From the NCBI RefSeq assembly GCF_015694465.1, contig NZ_JADQDO010000007.1, forward strand, positions 1 through 64,000: a stretch of 64,000 nt of DNA, written 5' to 3'. Source of the DNA: Microvirga alba (GTDB lineage Bacteria > Pseudomonadota > Alphaproteobacteria > Rhizobiales > Beijerinckiaceae). The notes beneath the pieces were generated by a model that saw only the letters and a list, made by a program, of their open reading frames with translations, was not told the DNA's origin and ran no database searches. Position 1 is the stretch's first letter. Each line of letters begins with the position of its first letter. Positions 16,749 to 26,104 of this stretch are shown in pieces. Both the position numbers and the translations under genes were made by a program.

Positions 16749-17264
16749 TTACCAGCGGGTTGCCTCTTGTGCCGTGGGCATGCGGCCCTCCGGCGTCAGC
16801 TTGTCGACGACCTGGGGCAGCACCCGCGAGAGTTCGTTCAGGAGTTGATCGCGCTGCAGCCCGGTTTGCTGTTGCAACTGATCGACCAACTCGGGGCCAA
16901 GGGCGTTGTGCAACTGATCGGGGGCAATGGATTTGTTCTCGCCGGGCCCGACCCAGGATTTGACTGTGTCGCCCTGCCCGCCTTGGGTGAGCCGCTCGAC
17001 CAGTGATCCGAGACCGCTCAGGCTCGGGAAACCGCGCAACATGCCGCTGGTGATCTTGTCCTGACCGCCGGTCGTATCGGCACCCGGCTCCCGGGCATCC
17101 TGCTCCGGATTGGTGGCCGACTGCGAGGTCGAGGGGCTGAGGTAACTCTTGGCGGCTTTCGCTGCCAGCAAGAGAAGCACTGCCTTGACGATAGGCGATG
17201 TCGAGCTCGACCCGCTGGGTTGCGATCCGGTCACGCCTCCGAGCACTTGATCAAGAAGTCCCAT
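16749..17264 (-). CDS. YidB-family (DUF937) protein
   Basis: This 171-residue YidB-like protein has unknown function. It begins MGLLDQVLGG, as family members do. A short hydrophobic helix (about 25-40) and a polar linker follow, then the C-terminal YidB core with SWVGPGENKSI near residue 105, the LGPELVDQL helix and a final LTPEGRMPT. The start at 17264 has GGAGAGGAGA upstream. It is convergent with the other DUF937 protein at 15464-16657. Their pairing suggests a common role, but none is established. Confidence 0.85.
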   Translation of the reverse strand: MGLLDQVLGGVTGSQPSGSSSTSPIVKAVLLLLAAKAAKSYLSPSTSQSATNPEQDAREPGADTTGGQDKITSGMLRGFPSLSGLGSLVERLTQGGQGDTVKSWVGPGENKSIAPDQLHNALGPELVDQLQQQTGLQRDQLLNELSRVLPQVVDKLTPEGRMPTAQEATRW

Positions 17265-17626
17265 CTCAGTCTCCTCTCCAAGCCCCTCTCACCAAGCCCC
17301 CTTGCGGCCATAACGTCTCAGGCCACGAATTGGTCGCGGAATTGCGGAATCCTCGAACGTCCGTCCGATCCGGGCCTTGGGCGGCTCCATGCCTCATATT
17401 CCGGCAATACCTAAAAGGGGGGAGGAAATATCCGAATAGTCAGAATGCAGGCCGGTTCGATCAATCAGCCGGGAAACGACCATGCTAATTTATTCGGAGT
17501 GGTCTGCGGCTCGCAGCGGACGTTCGACGCGCCTGCCCAGCCTTTGTTCTGACGGATGCCCCAAGTGCCTCGTCCCGGCCTGTGTCAGCCGTCCATTCCA
17601 ATTCATGCGAGCAAGGGAGACGACAC
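17265..17626. other. 362-bp intergenic region between divergent genes
   Basis: This gap separates the yidB-like gene from the sulfatase gene and must hold both promoters. I see an A/T-richer patch near 17480-17500 and purine-rich stretches near 17415-17430, but no convincing promoter, operator, RNA gene or conserved reading frame. Confidence 0.5.
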
Positions 17627-19360
17627 ATGGCGTACGTCAATCTCTTACGGGCTCTCGGCGGTTTGGCCGCCGGAGTGCTTCTGACCATTTCGGTCGGGGC
17701 TGCGCAGGCTCAACAGCCCCCGCCGGCGCAACCGACGCAGCAGAAACCCAATATCCTGTTCATCATGGGCGACGATATCGGCTGGATGCAGCCGAGCGCC
17801 TACCATCGCGGCGTCATGGTCGGGGAGACGCCGAGCATCGATCGCATTGCGCAGGAAGGCGCGATCTTCATGGACTATGTCGCCATGCAGAGCTGCACCT
17901 CCGGCCGGAACGCCTTCTTCACCGGGATGTATCCTCTGCGCACCGGCATGATCCCCCCGCAATTGCCGGGCAGCCCATCCTGGCTGCGCCCTGGCACCCC
18001 GGCCGTTGCGAAATTCTTGTTCGATCTGGGCTACAACACCGGCGAGTTCGGTAAGAACCATCTGGGAGATCATACCGAAGCCTTGCCCACGGCCCACGGC
18101 TTCCAGGAATACTGGGGCTATCTCTATCATCTCGATGCGATGCAGCAGGTGAGCTTCCCCGACATCAACAAGAACCCGCTAACGCAGACGGTCGCGCCGC
18201 CGTGCCGAAACACGCCGATTCCGGGCCTTGCGGACATCCCCGGAGCCGTCGATCCCAAGACCACTACTTGTCTCACGCCCCCACGTCCGGTGCTGTGGTG
18301 CAAGTCTTCTGACGGCACCGAGAAAAATCAAAGCTGCAGCGACGAGGGACCGTTGACGCTGGAGCGTTCGAAGACGGTGGACGAAGAGATCTCCGACAAG
18401 GTCATCGACTTCCTCGACCGCAACGACCCCAAGAAGACCAACAAGCCCTTCTTCGTCTGGTACAACCCGGCCCGCATGCACGTCACAACCGTGTTGTCTC
18501 CAAAGTATGAAGCCATGCTGGGCGAGCGTGGCGGCAAGGATTGGGGCATCAACGAAGCCGGCATGAAGCAGATGGATGACAACATCGGCTACGTGCTCAA
18601 GAAGCTCGACGACATGGGACAGGCCGACAATACCATCGTCGTCTTCACCACCGACAACGGCGCGGAGGCGATCAGCTTCCCGGACGGCGGCGTCACGCCG
18701 TTCAAGGGCCAGAAGGGCGAGGCCTGGGAAGGCGGCTATCGCGCGCCGCTGGTCGTCCGTTGGCCGGGGCACATCAAACCCGGCACGGTCAAGAACCAGC
18801 TATTCGCGGCCCTCGACTGGCTGCCCACGCTCGTAAACATCGCCGGCGGCCCCAAGGGCGACGGCCTCAAGAGCCAGATCGAAGCAGGCCGGTATCCCGG
18901 AATCGTGAAGACGACGCTCGATGGCGTCGATCAGCGCGATTACCTGGAAGCCAACTCCACGAAGTCGGCGCGAGACTTCTTCTTCTACTACTCGGGAGCA
19001 ACGCCCTCGGCGGTGCGCTACAAGAACTGGAAGATGTACTACACCATGTCGCAGCCGGGACCCGCCGGTTGGATCATGCCCCTCGTTCCGTTCCACTTCA
19101 CGTTGGTCCAGAACATCAAGCGCGATCCGTTCGAGCAGGCCGTCGGCATCGATCAGAAGAGCGCCCTGAGCATCGGCGGCGCGCTCGGTGCGCCGAGCAC
19201 GGCCTTTCTCTACGACTGGAACCTCCTCCCGATCGGCCAGCAATTGTGGTTCAAGCACCTTGAGACCTACAAGCAGTTCCCGCCGCTGCAAGCGCCGGAG
19301 AGCTACAACCTCGATCAGATATTGGCGCAGCTCAAGAGCACCAATCATCCGAGCGACTAG
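17627..19360 (+). CDS. Exported arylsulfatase-family protein
   Basis: This sulfatase-fold hydrolase has 577 residues from ATG 17627, which is preceded by AAGGGAGA. A signal peptide ends near residue 29 (AQAQ), so it acts in the periplasm or outside. The metal-binding start NILFIMGDDIG follows at about 45. The active-site loop reads SCTSGRNAFFTG, with Cys90 as the residue that would become formylglycine. Its core C-T-S-G-R lacks the usual proline or alanine at the third position. GKNHLG replaces the more common GKWHLG. No formylglycine-generating enzyme lies in the window. The next gene, an octaheme cytochrome, is on the same strand beyond a probable terminator. Substrate unknown. Confidence 0.88.
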   Translation: MAYVNLLRALGGLAAGVLLTISVGAAQAQQPPPAQPTQQKPNILFIMGDDIGWMQPSAYHRGVMVGETPSIDRIAQEGAIFMDYVAMQSCTSGRNAFFTGMYPLRTGMIPPQLPGSPSWLRPGTPAVAKFLFDLGYNTGEFGKNHLGDHTEALPTAHGFQEYWGYLYHLDAMQQVSFPDINKNPLTQTVAPPCRNTPIPGLADIPGAVDPKTTTCLTPPRPVLWCKSSDGTEKNQSCSDEGPLTLERSKTVDEEISDKVIDFLDRNDPKKTNKPFFVWYNPARMHVTTVLSPKYEAMLGERGGKDWGINEAGMKQMDDNIGYVLKKLDDMGQADNTIVVFTTDNGAEAISFPDGGVTPFKGQKGEAWEGGYRAPLVVRWPGHIKPGTVKNQLFAALDWLPTLVNIAGGPKGDGLKSQIEAGRYPGIVKTTLDGVDQRDYLEANSTKSARDFFFYYSGATPSAVRYKNWKMYYTMSQPGPAGWIMPLVPFHFTLVQNIKRDPFEQAVGIDQKSALSIGGALGAPSTAFLYDWNLLPIGQQLWFKHLETYKQFPPLQAPESYNLDQILAQLKSTNHPSD

Positions 19361-19384
19361 CCGACGAGACACGCGCGACATGAG

Positions 19385-19415
19385 AAAGCGGGCGGCCCGA
19401 AAGGGTCGCCCGTTT
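19385..19415 (+). terminator. Terminator after the sulfatase gene
   Basis: A 10-bp stem (19389-19398 with 19403-19412, one G-T type mismatch) closes on a GAAA loop and is followed by TTTC. It lies 30 bp after the sulfatase stop codon. Confidence 0.6.
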
Positions 19416-19467
19416 CGCCATCCGTACGGGGGGAACGTTAAGCTCGGCTGCAACGTTGACCCGCGAC

Positions 19468-21804
19468 ATGCGAGATCTGTTCAAACGCGACCACTTGATC
19501 GCCAAGGCCTTTGCGGCGTCCATCGGCCTGCTCGGCATCGCCTTCTTGATGGAGACGGGCCTCCCGCCGGTTAGCGCCGCGCCCGCGACGAGCGCGACGA
19601 GTGCCTATGTCGGTTCTGCCGCCTGCGCCGGCTGCCATGCCACTGAAACCAACGCCTGGAGCACATCCCAGCACGCGCGCGCCATGCAGGAGGCAAACGA
19701 GAAGACGGTTACCGGCAACTTCAACGACGCAACCGCTGAGCATTATGGCTCCAAGGCGCGGTTCTTCCGCAAGGACAACCGCTTCATCGTCGAGACCGAG
19801 GGCAAGGACGGCAAGACGACGGAATTCCCGGTGAAGTACACCTTCGGCGTCGAACCGCTGCAGCAATATCTCGTCGAATTCTCCGATGGACGCATCCAGA
19901 CTCTCCCCTTCGCCTGGGACACACGGCCTGAGGCAAAAGGCGGCCAGCGGTGGCTTCATCTCTACCCCGACACCCCGATGCCTTCGACGGATTCGCTGCA
20001 CTGGACCGGCCTCTACCAGAACTGGAACTACATGTGCGCCGAGTGCCACTCGACCGAGGTGAAGAAGAATTACGACGCGGAGAAAAACACCTTTCACACG
20101 GCGTTCTCGGAGGTCTCTCTCGGCTGCGAATCCTGTCACGGACCCGCGTCAGGTCATCTTGCATGGGCTAACGGCGGAAAGGCCGCCGATGTGGCGCATC
20201 GGGGCTTCGCATCCGTCGTGACACCACGCGCACCCGTCACGTGGTTTCCCGATCCGAAGAAAGGCAGCCCTGAATACTCCGTGCCTCAGGCCAATGGCGG
20301 AGAGGTCGAGATGTGCGCGCGTTGCCATGCGCGCCGGGGACAGTTCAGCGAGGATTGGCGTCCAGGTCGCCCGCTTGCCGACACACATCTTCCGGCCTTC
20401 CTGACCGCGGATCTCTTCGAAGCCGACGGTCAGATGCACGACGAGGTTTATAACTACGCGTCCTTCCTGCAGAGCAAGATGTATGCCAAGGGCGTCGTCT
20501 GCACCGATTGCCACGATCCGCATAGCGGCATGCTGAAGGCCGCAGGCGCCGAAGTGTGTTCGCAATGTCATCTGCCGGAGAAGTTCGCGACCGTGGCGCA
20601 TACGGGCCATCCTGCGGGGCCCTCCGCGCCCGATTGCATTTCTTGCCACATGCCCGCGCGCACCTACATGGTCGTGGACAAAAGGCACGATCACAGCTTC
20701 CGCATTCCGCGCCCCGATCTCTCGGCTAAACTCGGCACGCCCAATGCGTGCAACGATTGCCATCAGGACAAGCCCGCCGCCTGGGCCGCAAGCGCCGTCG
20801 AGCGTTGGCACGGCCCCGACCGGAAGGGCTTTCAGACCTACGCGACCGCCTTCCACGCCGCACGGCAGGGACTCCCGGAAGCGCGCGATCTCCTCCTCAA
20901 GGTCGCGCAGGACAGCGCCACGCCTGCAATCGCCCGCGCGACGGCGCTCCTCGAACTGAACGGCCGCGCCTCCGCGGAAGTCGATGCCGTCAGAGGGAAA
21001 AGCCTGAGCGATCCCGATCCGATGGTCCGCATCGCGGCGCTAAGAGGTCTCGGTGGGCTACCGCCGGACCAGCGCTGGCGGCGGGCGAGCCCTCTCCTCT
21101 CCGACCCAATCCGCGCGGTCCGGATGGAAGCGGCGACAACGCTCGCGAACGTTCCGGCGGCGACAATTCCCGCCAATGACCGAGCGGCGTTCGATCGCGC
21201 CGCCGACGAATACGTTGCCGCCGAGCGCCTGAATGCAGATCGTCCCGAGAGCCGGAATAATCTGGCCGGCTTCTTCGCGCGTCAGGGCAAGATGGCGGAA
21301 GCGGAGGCCGAGTATCTCGCGGCAATCAAGCTCGCCCCAGCCTCGGTCCCTGCGCGGGTGGATCTTGCCGATCTTTACCGCACGCAAGGCCGCGATCCGA
21401 TGGCCGAGCAACTCTTGCGATCTGCGATTTCCGTCGCACCACAAGCGGCCGCCCCCCACTACGCGCTAGGCCTGACGCTGATCCGCCTGAAACGACAACC
21501 TGAGGCCTTGGATCAGTTGCGCCGCGCTACCGAACTCGAGCCCGAACACGCGCGCTATGCCTATGTCTACGCGATCGCCCTGCAATCCGCCGGACGATCA
21601 GACGAAGCCCGGCAGGTGTTGGAACAGGCGATCGACCGCCATCCGTCAGACGCCGACATTCTATCGGCGCTCATGCAGGACGCCCTGCGCCAGCGTGATG
21701 TCCAAAAGGCTCTCGCCTACGCGGAACGATTGCGAACACTGGCACCCGACAACCTGAATCTTTCGCGCCTCATCGCTCAGCTCAAACAGGTGCCGAAGCC
21801 TTAG
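19468..21804 (+). CDS. Exported octaheme c-type cytochrome with HEAT-like and TPR regions
   Basis: This is a 778-residue exported protein. A signal-anchor or signal peptide lies at about 8-38. Eight CxxCH heme-attachment sites follow. Numbered from the upstream TTG 19456, they are at 57, 194, 224, 287, 349, 368, 394 and 432. A helical, HEAT-like segment (about 470-570) and four or five tetratricopeptide repeats (about 595-780) follow. It therefore combines a periplasmic electron-transfer or redox module with a protein-binding tail. I cannot name the reaction. Octaheme relatives include nitrogen- and sulfur-oxyanion enzymes. No strong ribosome-binding site decides between ATG 19468 and TTG 19456. 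It follows the sulfatase gene by about 107 bp. Confidence 0.85.
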   Translation: MRDLFKRDHLIAKAFAASIGLLGIAFLMETGLPPVSAAPATSATSAYVGSAACAGCHATETNAWSTSQHARAMQEANEKTVTGNFNDATAEHYGSKARFFRKDNRFIVETEGKDGKTTEFPVKYTFGVEPLQQYLVEFSDGRIQTLPFAWDTRPEAKGGQRWLHLYPDTPMPSTDSLHWTGLYQNWNYMCAECHSTEVKKNYDAEKNTFHTAFSEVSLGCESCHGPASGHLAWANGGKAADVAHRGFASVVTPRAPVTWFPDPKKGSPEYSVPQANGGEVEMCARCHARRGQFSEDWRPGRPLADTHLPAFLTADLFEADGQMHDEVYNYASFLQSKMYAKGVVCTDCHDPHSGMLKAAGAEVCSQCHLPEKFATVAHTGHPAGPSAPDCISCHMPARTYMVVDKRHDHSFRIPRPDLSAKLGTPNACNDCHQDKPAAWAASAVERWHGPDRKGFQTYATAFHAARQGLPEARDLLLKVAQDSATPAIARATALLELNGRASAEVDAVRGKSLSDPDPMVRIAALRGLGGLPPDQRWRRASPLLSDPIRAVRMEAATTLANVPAATIPANDRAAFDRAADEYVAAERLNADRPESRNNLAGFFARQGKMAEAEAEYLAAIKLAPASVPARVDLADLYRTQGRDPMAEQLLRSAISVAPQAAAPHYALGLTLIRLKRQPEALDQLRRATELEPEHARYAYVYAIALQSAGRSDEARQVLEQAIDRHPSDADILSALMQDALRQRDVQKALAYAERLRTLAPDNLNLSRLIAQLKQVPKP

Positions 21805-21868
21805 AGCAAATTTTACAGCCTGGTTCCGCGTCGGAAAATGCGGAGAATAAGATATTCCAGAGCCTCTT
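21802..21868. repeat. Intergenic palindromic repeat (rhizobial type)
   Basis: The element runs from AGAGCAAATTTTAC through TTCCGCGTCGG to GGAAAATGCGG and a terminal AGAGCC. It is a degenerate copy of the common AGAGCATTTTCC...GGAAAATGCG palindromes found between genes in many Hyphomicrobiales. Related copies lie at 16706 and 63411. It sits between two convergent genes. Confidence 0.5.
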
Positions 21869-21873
21869 TCAGG

Positions 21874-23118
21874 TCATGCCGATGGCATGCTCTCTCGCAT
21901 AATCTTCATTCGCGGCAGAAGTCGCCCGATGGCGATGCCCCAGTTGGCAAGGGAAATGCACAGCGTAGCCAACAGGAGAGCCGCGATGCCTGACGCGACG
22001 ATGATCTTGCCTGCCAGAAGCGGATAACCAAAAACACCGATGAAGTATGCCAGGCTGAAGAGCAGCAGGGATTGCGGCGTTTCACCGGGTGGCGCTTCGT
22101 TGGCGGCAAGGCCGTTGATCACCGAATAGGTGAGACCGTAACCGACGCCGAGCGTAACGGAGGCAACCAGGTACGTCGCCCATCCGCTGACGAAGAACCA
22201 GAACATCAGGATCGACACGACGATCAGGAACGTGAGGATCGTCGCCATCAGATGAGGATTTTGCCGCGTCACGATACCGGACAGAAACATCCGGCAGCCG
22301 ATAGCGGCGCTCATGAAGCCAATGAAGAAGATCGAGAAGTCGAGCCCCTTCGCCGTGGCGTAGGAGGTTTGAAAGCTCGACAAACCGCCGAAGATCGCCC
22401 CGCCGAGCCCCACCATGACGATCGGAAAGACGGCCTTAGACCGCAAGACGCGGTTGACGCTCGCGAGGGACAAGCGACTCACGCTGGCCGTCCCGTTGGC
22501 GGCGGCGATACGCCGGATCGGTTCATGCAAAGCGAGGAAAATCAGGCCGCCCGCAAGACTCGTCGCGGCGGCGACCAGATAGGTCGTTTCGAGCGGCAGG
22601 TCGAGCAGCTTCGCAATCCGACCCAGGATCGGTCCCGTTCCGATCCCACTCATCATGCTGCCGGAGAGCAAGGCGAAGAAGCGGATGCGCCTGGCCGGTT
22701 CGATGATCGTCGCGACCACGATGGGACCAAGCGTGTAGAATACGCCCCAGCCACAGCCGAGCAGAAACCCGCAAAGCAGCATGCCAATCCCGACACCGGG
22801 AGCGGTGGCAAAGCCAAGGCAGCTAAGGCAGAGCACAACACCCGATACTGCAATGGCCCGTGGCGCTCCGACGGCATCGCTGAAATGCCCCGACAGGATC
22901 ACGGCCCCGATAGTGCTGATGATCGCCGTCGAGATGATCAATCCGGCATCGCCCTCATTGCCTCCACGCGAGGCAACCAGCAGCGCCAGCAGGAAGGTCG
23001 TGCCATAGGAGATCGACAACAGATAGCCGCCCAGACAGAAGACTGAGAACAGGCGGTTCGAGGTAAGTGACGGCGTGCTCCGCTCCGCGTTCGGTGGTGA
23101 CGTCGTATTCGCTCTCAT
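21874..23118 (-). CDS. MFS transporter
   Basis: This 414-residue major facilitator superfamily permease shows about 12 hydrophobic segments in two halves, with a polar central loop near residues 205-230. The loop between helices 2 and 3 (GHFSDAVGAPRAIAVSG) fits the MFS signature region. ATG 23118 is the likely start. It follows the pyrimidine genes on the same strand about 160 bp after the ureidopropionase gene. It may therefore read through from that operon, but the substrate cannot be inferred. It is convergent with the octaheme cytochrome gene. Confidence 0.88.
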   Translation of the reverse strand: MRANTTSPPNAERSTPSLTSNRLFSVFCLGGYLLSISYGTTFLLALLVASRGGNEGDAGLIISTAIISTIGAVILSGHFSDAVGAPRAIAVSGVVLCLSCLGFATAPGVGIGMLLCGFLLGCGWGVFYTLGPIVVATIIEPARRIRFFALLSGSMMSGIGTGPILGRIAKLLDLPLETTYLVAAATSLAGGLIFLALHEPIRRIAAANGTASVSRLSLASVNRVLRSKAVFPIVMVGLGGAIFGGLSSFQTSYATAKGLDFSIFFIGFMSAAIGCRMFLSGIVTRQNPHLMATILTFLIVVSILMFWFFVSGWATYLVASVTLGVGYGLTYSVINGLAANEAPPGETPQSLLLFSLAYFIGVFGYPLLAGKIIVASGIAALLLATLCISLANWGIAIGRLLPRMKIMRESMPSA

Positions 23119-23275
23119 ATCGGCCTCTCATGTGGCTCTTTCGCCGTCGCGAGATGGGCGACACGAAGCGCCTTGGTCGCGATGATCAAACGCAAATTGA
23201 AACTGCTGGACACGACGAAGTATCGGCATGAGCGGCGTCAGCACGAAGCCGACGCCGCTCGAAAGGAAACGGTGT

Positions 23276-24514
23276 TCAAGCGAACCGTTGATCGTATTCC
23301 AGCACGGCGTTCAACAGAACCTGAGCCCCGGAGGAACATTCTTCGAGCGTGGTGCTCTCCGCTTCGTTGTGGCTCAAGCCGCCCTCGCACGGAACGAAGA
23401 TCATCGTGGTGGGGGCCACGCGCGCGATATAGGCGGCATCGTGCCCCGCCCCCGACACCATGTCGCGGGTTGGGAAGCCTGCCTTCTCGGTGCCTGCGCG
23501 CACGGCAGCGACGCATTCGGCATCGAAGCGCACAGCGGGGGAATCCCACACCTTCTTCGCCACCGCTTCGAGGCCGATCTCCTTCGCGATGGCGGGAATG
23601 GCCTCCATCAGCTTGCGCTCCATCACATCGAGCACGGCATCGTCCGGATGCCGGAAATCGACGGTGAAGAACACGTGGCCCGGAATCACATTGCGGGAGT
23701 TCGGCTTCACCTCCACGAGGCCAACCGTGCCGACTGCGGACGGCGCATGTTCCAGAGCGATCTGGTTCACGCGCTCGACGACGCGCGCCGCCCCCAGAAG
23801 AGCATTGGCGCGCAGGTTCATGGGGGTAGAGCCCGTATGCGCCTCTCGGCCGGTGCACTCGACTTCATACCAGCGCATGCCCTGCACGCCGGTGACGACG
23901 CCCACCACCTTCTGCTCGGCCTCGAGGATCGGCCCCTGCTCGATATGGAGTTCGAACATGGCGCCGAACTTCACCGAACCCGGCGCAGCCTCGCCGCGAT
24001 AGCCGATGCTCTCTATGGCATCCGCGAAGCGCACGCCCTGCCGGTCTTCCCGACTATCCGCGAAGGCGCGGTCGAACACGCCAGCGTAGACGCCCGAGCC
24101 AAGCATGGCGGGTGCGAAACGCGAGCCTTCCTCGTTCGTCCAGTTCACGAGCATCAGCGGCGCGTTGGTGTCGTAGCTGAGATCGTGAAGCGTGCGCATG
24201 ACCTCCAGGCCGCCGAGCACGCCCAGGATGCCGTCGAACTTGCCGCCGGTCGGCTGCGTGTCCAGATGACTGCCCATCGCAATCGGCGCCACGTCGCTCC
24301 GCTTGCCCGGCTTGAACGCGAACATGTTGCCGACCTGATCGACCGTGACCGTGCAGCCCAGCGCCTCGCATTGCCCCCGGAACCAGTCACGGACCCCCTT
24401 GTCGAGATCCGTCAAGGTGAGCCGACAGATGCCGCCTTTCGCGGTGCCCCCGATGCGGGCGGTCTCCATCAGGCTGTCCCAAAGACGCTGAGGGTTGATG
24501 GTGAGATTTTGCAT
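23276..24514 (-). CDS. Beta-ureidopropionase/N-carbamoyl amino acid hydrolase
   Basis: This metal-dependent amidase of the M20-like hydantoinase/carbamoylase family has 412 residues. GSHLDTQPTGGKFDG near residue 81 supplies metal ligands His and Asp, and NWTNEEGSRFAPAML near 124 supplies the Glu-Glu pair. In the reductive pyrimidine pathway it would hydrolyse N-carbamoyl-beta-alanine, or the 2-methyl form, to the beta-amino acid, CO2 and ammonia. It directly follows the dihydropyrimidinase gene by 14 bp. Allantoate amidohydrolase is a close relative, but the pyrimidine context argues for ureidopropionase. Confidence 0.92.
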   Translation of the reverse strand: MQNLTINPQRLWDSLMETARIGGTAKGGICRLTLTDLDKGVRDWFRGQCEALGCTVTVDQVGNMFAFKPGKRSDVAPIAMGSHLDTQPTGGKFDGILGVLGGLEVMRTLHDLSYDTNAPLMLVNWTNEEGSRFAPAMLGSGVYAGVFDRAFADSREDRQGVRFADAIESIGYRGEAAPGSVKFGAMFELHIEQGPILEAEQKVVGVVTGVQGMRWYEVECTGREAHTGSTPMNLRANALLGAARVVERVNQIALEHAPSAVGTVGLVEVKPNSRNVIPGHVFFTVDFRHPDDAVLDVMERKLMEAIPAIAKEIGLEAVAKKVWDSPAVRFDAECVAAVRAGTEKAGFPTRDMVSGAGHDAAYIARVAPTTMIFVPCEGGLSHNEAESTTLEECSSGAQVLLNAVLEYDQRFA

Positions 24515-24528
24515 GTTTTAATCTCGTC

Positions 24529-25968
24529 TCAGCGTGCCACGGCCTTCGGCGCCGTGTTTGCTTTCAATCGGCGCTGCGCCTCCGCAAAGGCCGGCAGCGG
24601 GCGGCGGGAAACGAAACGGCCCTGGCCGCGCTCTGCCCTCACCTGCCCGTTTTCCGCCGCCAATCGGCCGCGCAGATAGACCTTCACGGGCAATCCGGTG
24701 AGCTCGAAGCCCTCGAACACATTATATTCGATGCGGCTCACCTGGGTTTTCGCGGAAATGGTCTTGGTCGCCTTCGGATCCCAGATCACGATGTCCGCAT
24801 CTGCTCCCGGCATGATGACGCCCTTCTGGGGATACATGTTGAGAATGCGCGCTGCGTTGGCGGAGGTGGCTGCGACGAACTCGTTCGGCGTCAGCCGCCC
24901 GGAATTCACACCCGCGCTCCAGAGCACGGGCATGCGGTCCTCGAGCCCGCCGGTCCCATTGGGGATCATGCGGAAATCGTTCTTGCCGATGCGCTTCTGC
25001 TCCATGGTGAAGGAGCAATGGTCCGTGGCGACCACTTGGAGCGAGCCCGCCTGGAGACCGGCCCAGAGGCTGTCCTGGTGGGATTTCGGCCGGAACGGCG
25101 GCGACATCACGCGCTGGGCGGCATGGTCCCAGCTCTTGTTGAGATAATCCGTCTCGTCGAGCACGAGGTGCTGGATCAGCGGCTCACCGAACACGCGCTT
25201 GCCTTCCGCACGGGCGCGGGCAATCGCCTCATGCGCCGGCTTCGAAGAAGTGTGGACGACGTAAAGCGGGCAGCCCGCCATGTCGGCGATCACGATCGCC
25301 CGTTGCGCGGCTTCACCCTCGACCGCCGGGGGGCGGGAATAGGCGTGGAACTCGGGACCTGTCTTGCCTTGCGCGATAAAGTCTTCCTGCATCTGCGCGA
25401 CGACATCGCCATTCTCGGCATGAACGAGAGCGATGGCGCCGAGTTCGGCGCAGCGCTTGAAGGAGCGGAAGAGGATGTCGTCATCCACCATCAACGCGCC
25501 CTTATAGGCCATGAAATGCTTGAAGGTGTTCACCCCATGGGTATTTACGATCTCGCCCATGTCGCGCTCCACCTGATCGGACCATGAGGTGACAGCGAGG
25601 TGGTAGGAATAGTCGCCCGCTGCCTTCTCGGACTTATTCCGCCAGTCACGATAAGCGTCGACAAGGGACTGGTTCTGACCCGGAATGCAGAAATCCACGA
25701 TCGTCGTGGTGCCTCCTGACAACGCCGCTTTCGTGCCCCACTCGAAATCATCCGCCGACACGGTCCCCATAAACAGGAGCTCCATGTGCGTATGCGGATC
25801 GATGCCGCCCGGCATGACGAAAGCGCCGCCCGCATCGACGATCTCGGCACCGGCGGGTGCTTCAAGGTTCTCGCCGACGGCGATGATCCGTTCGCCGTCC
25901 ACCAGGACGTCGGCGCGGCGGCTCAGATCAGCATTGACGACGGTGCCGCCGCGAATGAGTAGGGCCAT
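24529..25968 (-). CDS. hydA: Dihydropyrimidinase
   Basis: This binuclear zinc amidohydrolase opens dihydrouracil or dihydrothymine to N-carbamoyl-beta-amino acids. Of 479 residues, H59 and H61 (DPHTHME) begin the metal site, and K150 in FKHFMAYK is the likely carboxylated bridging lysine. HAENGD, VHTSS and ATDHCSF follow in the normal order. ATG 25968 has AGGAGA 8 nt upstream. The gene sits between the substrate-binding protein and ureidopropionase genes on one strand, placing it in the pyrimidine operon. A final extension of about 20 residues is Ala/Lys-rich. Confidence 0.95.
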   Translation of the reverse strand: MALLIRGGTVVNADLSRRADVLVDGERIIAVGENLEAPAGAEIVDAGGAFVMPGGIDPHTHMELLFMGTVSADDFEWGTKAALSGGTTTIVDFCIPGQNQSLVDAYRDWRNKSEKAAGDYSYHLAVTSWSDQVERDMGEIVNTHGVNTFKHFMAYKGALMVDDDILFRSFKRCAELGAIALVHAENGDVVAQMQEDFIAQGKTGPEFHAYSRPPAVEGEAAQRAIVIADMAGCPLYVVHTSSKPAHEAIARARAEGKRVFGEPLIQHLVLDETDYLNKSWDHAAQRVMSPPFRPKSHQDSLWAGLQAGSLQVVATDHCSFTMEQKRIGKNDFRMIPNGTGGLEDRMPVLWSAGVNSGRLTPNEFVAATSANAARILNMYPQKGVIMPGADADIVIWDPKATKTISAKTQVSRIEYNVFEGFELTGLPVKVYLRGRLAAENGQVRAERGQGRFVSRRPLPAFAEAQRRLKANTAPKAVAR

Positions 25969-26020
25969 GATGGATGTCTCCTCTGATTGTTTCTTGTGAG
26001 GTTTCTGAAATCGACATCCC

Positions 26021-26072
26021 CTTGTCGGGGAGAGGCTCGGGGCGCGCGGGCCGAGCGCGTCCTTCTCCCCAA
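26021..26072. repeat. Imperfect inverted repeat between transporter and dihydropyrimidinase genes
   Basis: GGGGAGAGG-CTCGG (26027-26040) pairs imperfectly with CCGAG (26051-26055) and CCTTCTCCCC (26061-26070) across a GC loop. It lies about 33 bp after the stop of the substrate-binding protein gene. It could be a mobile palindrome or a structure that lowers expression downstream in the operon. Confidence 0.45.
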
Positions 26073-26104
26073 GAGAGGGAGAAGGATCGGGTTTTTGATG
26101 AAAG

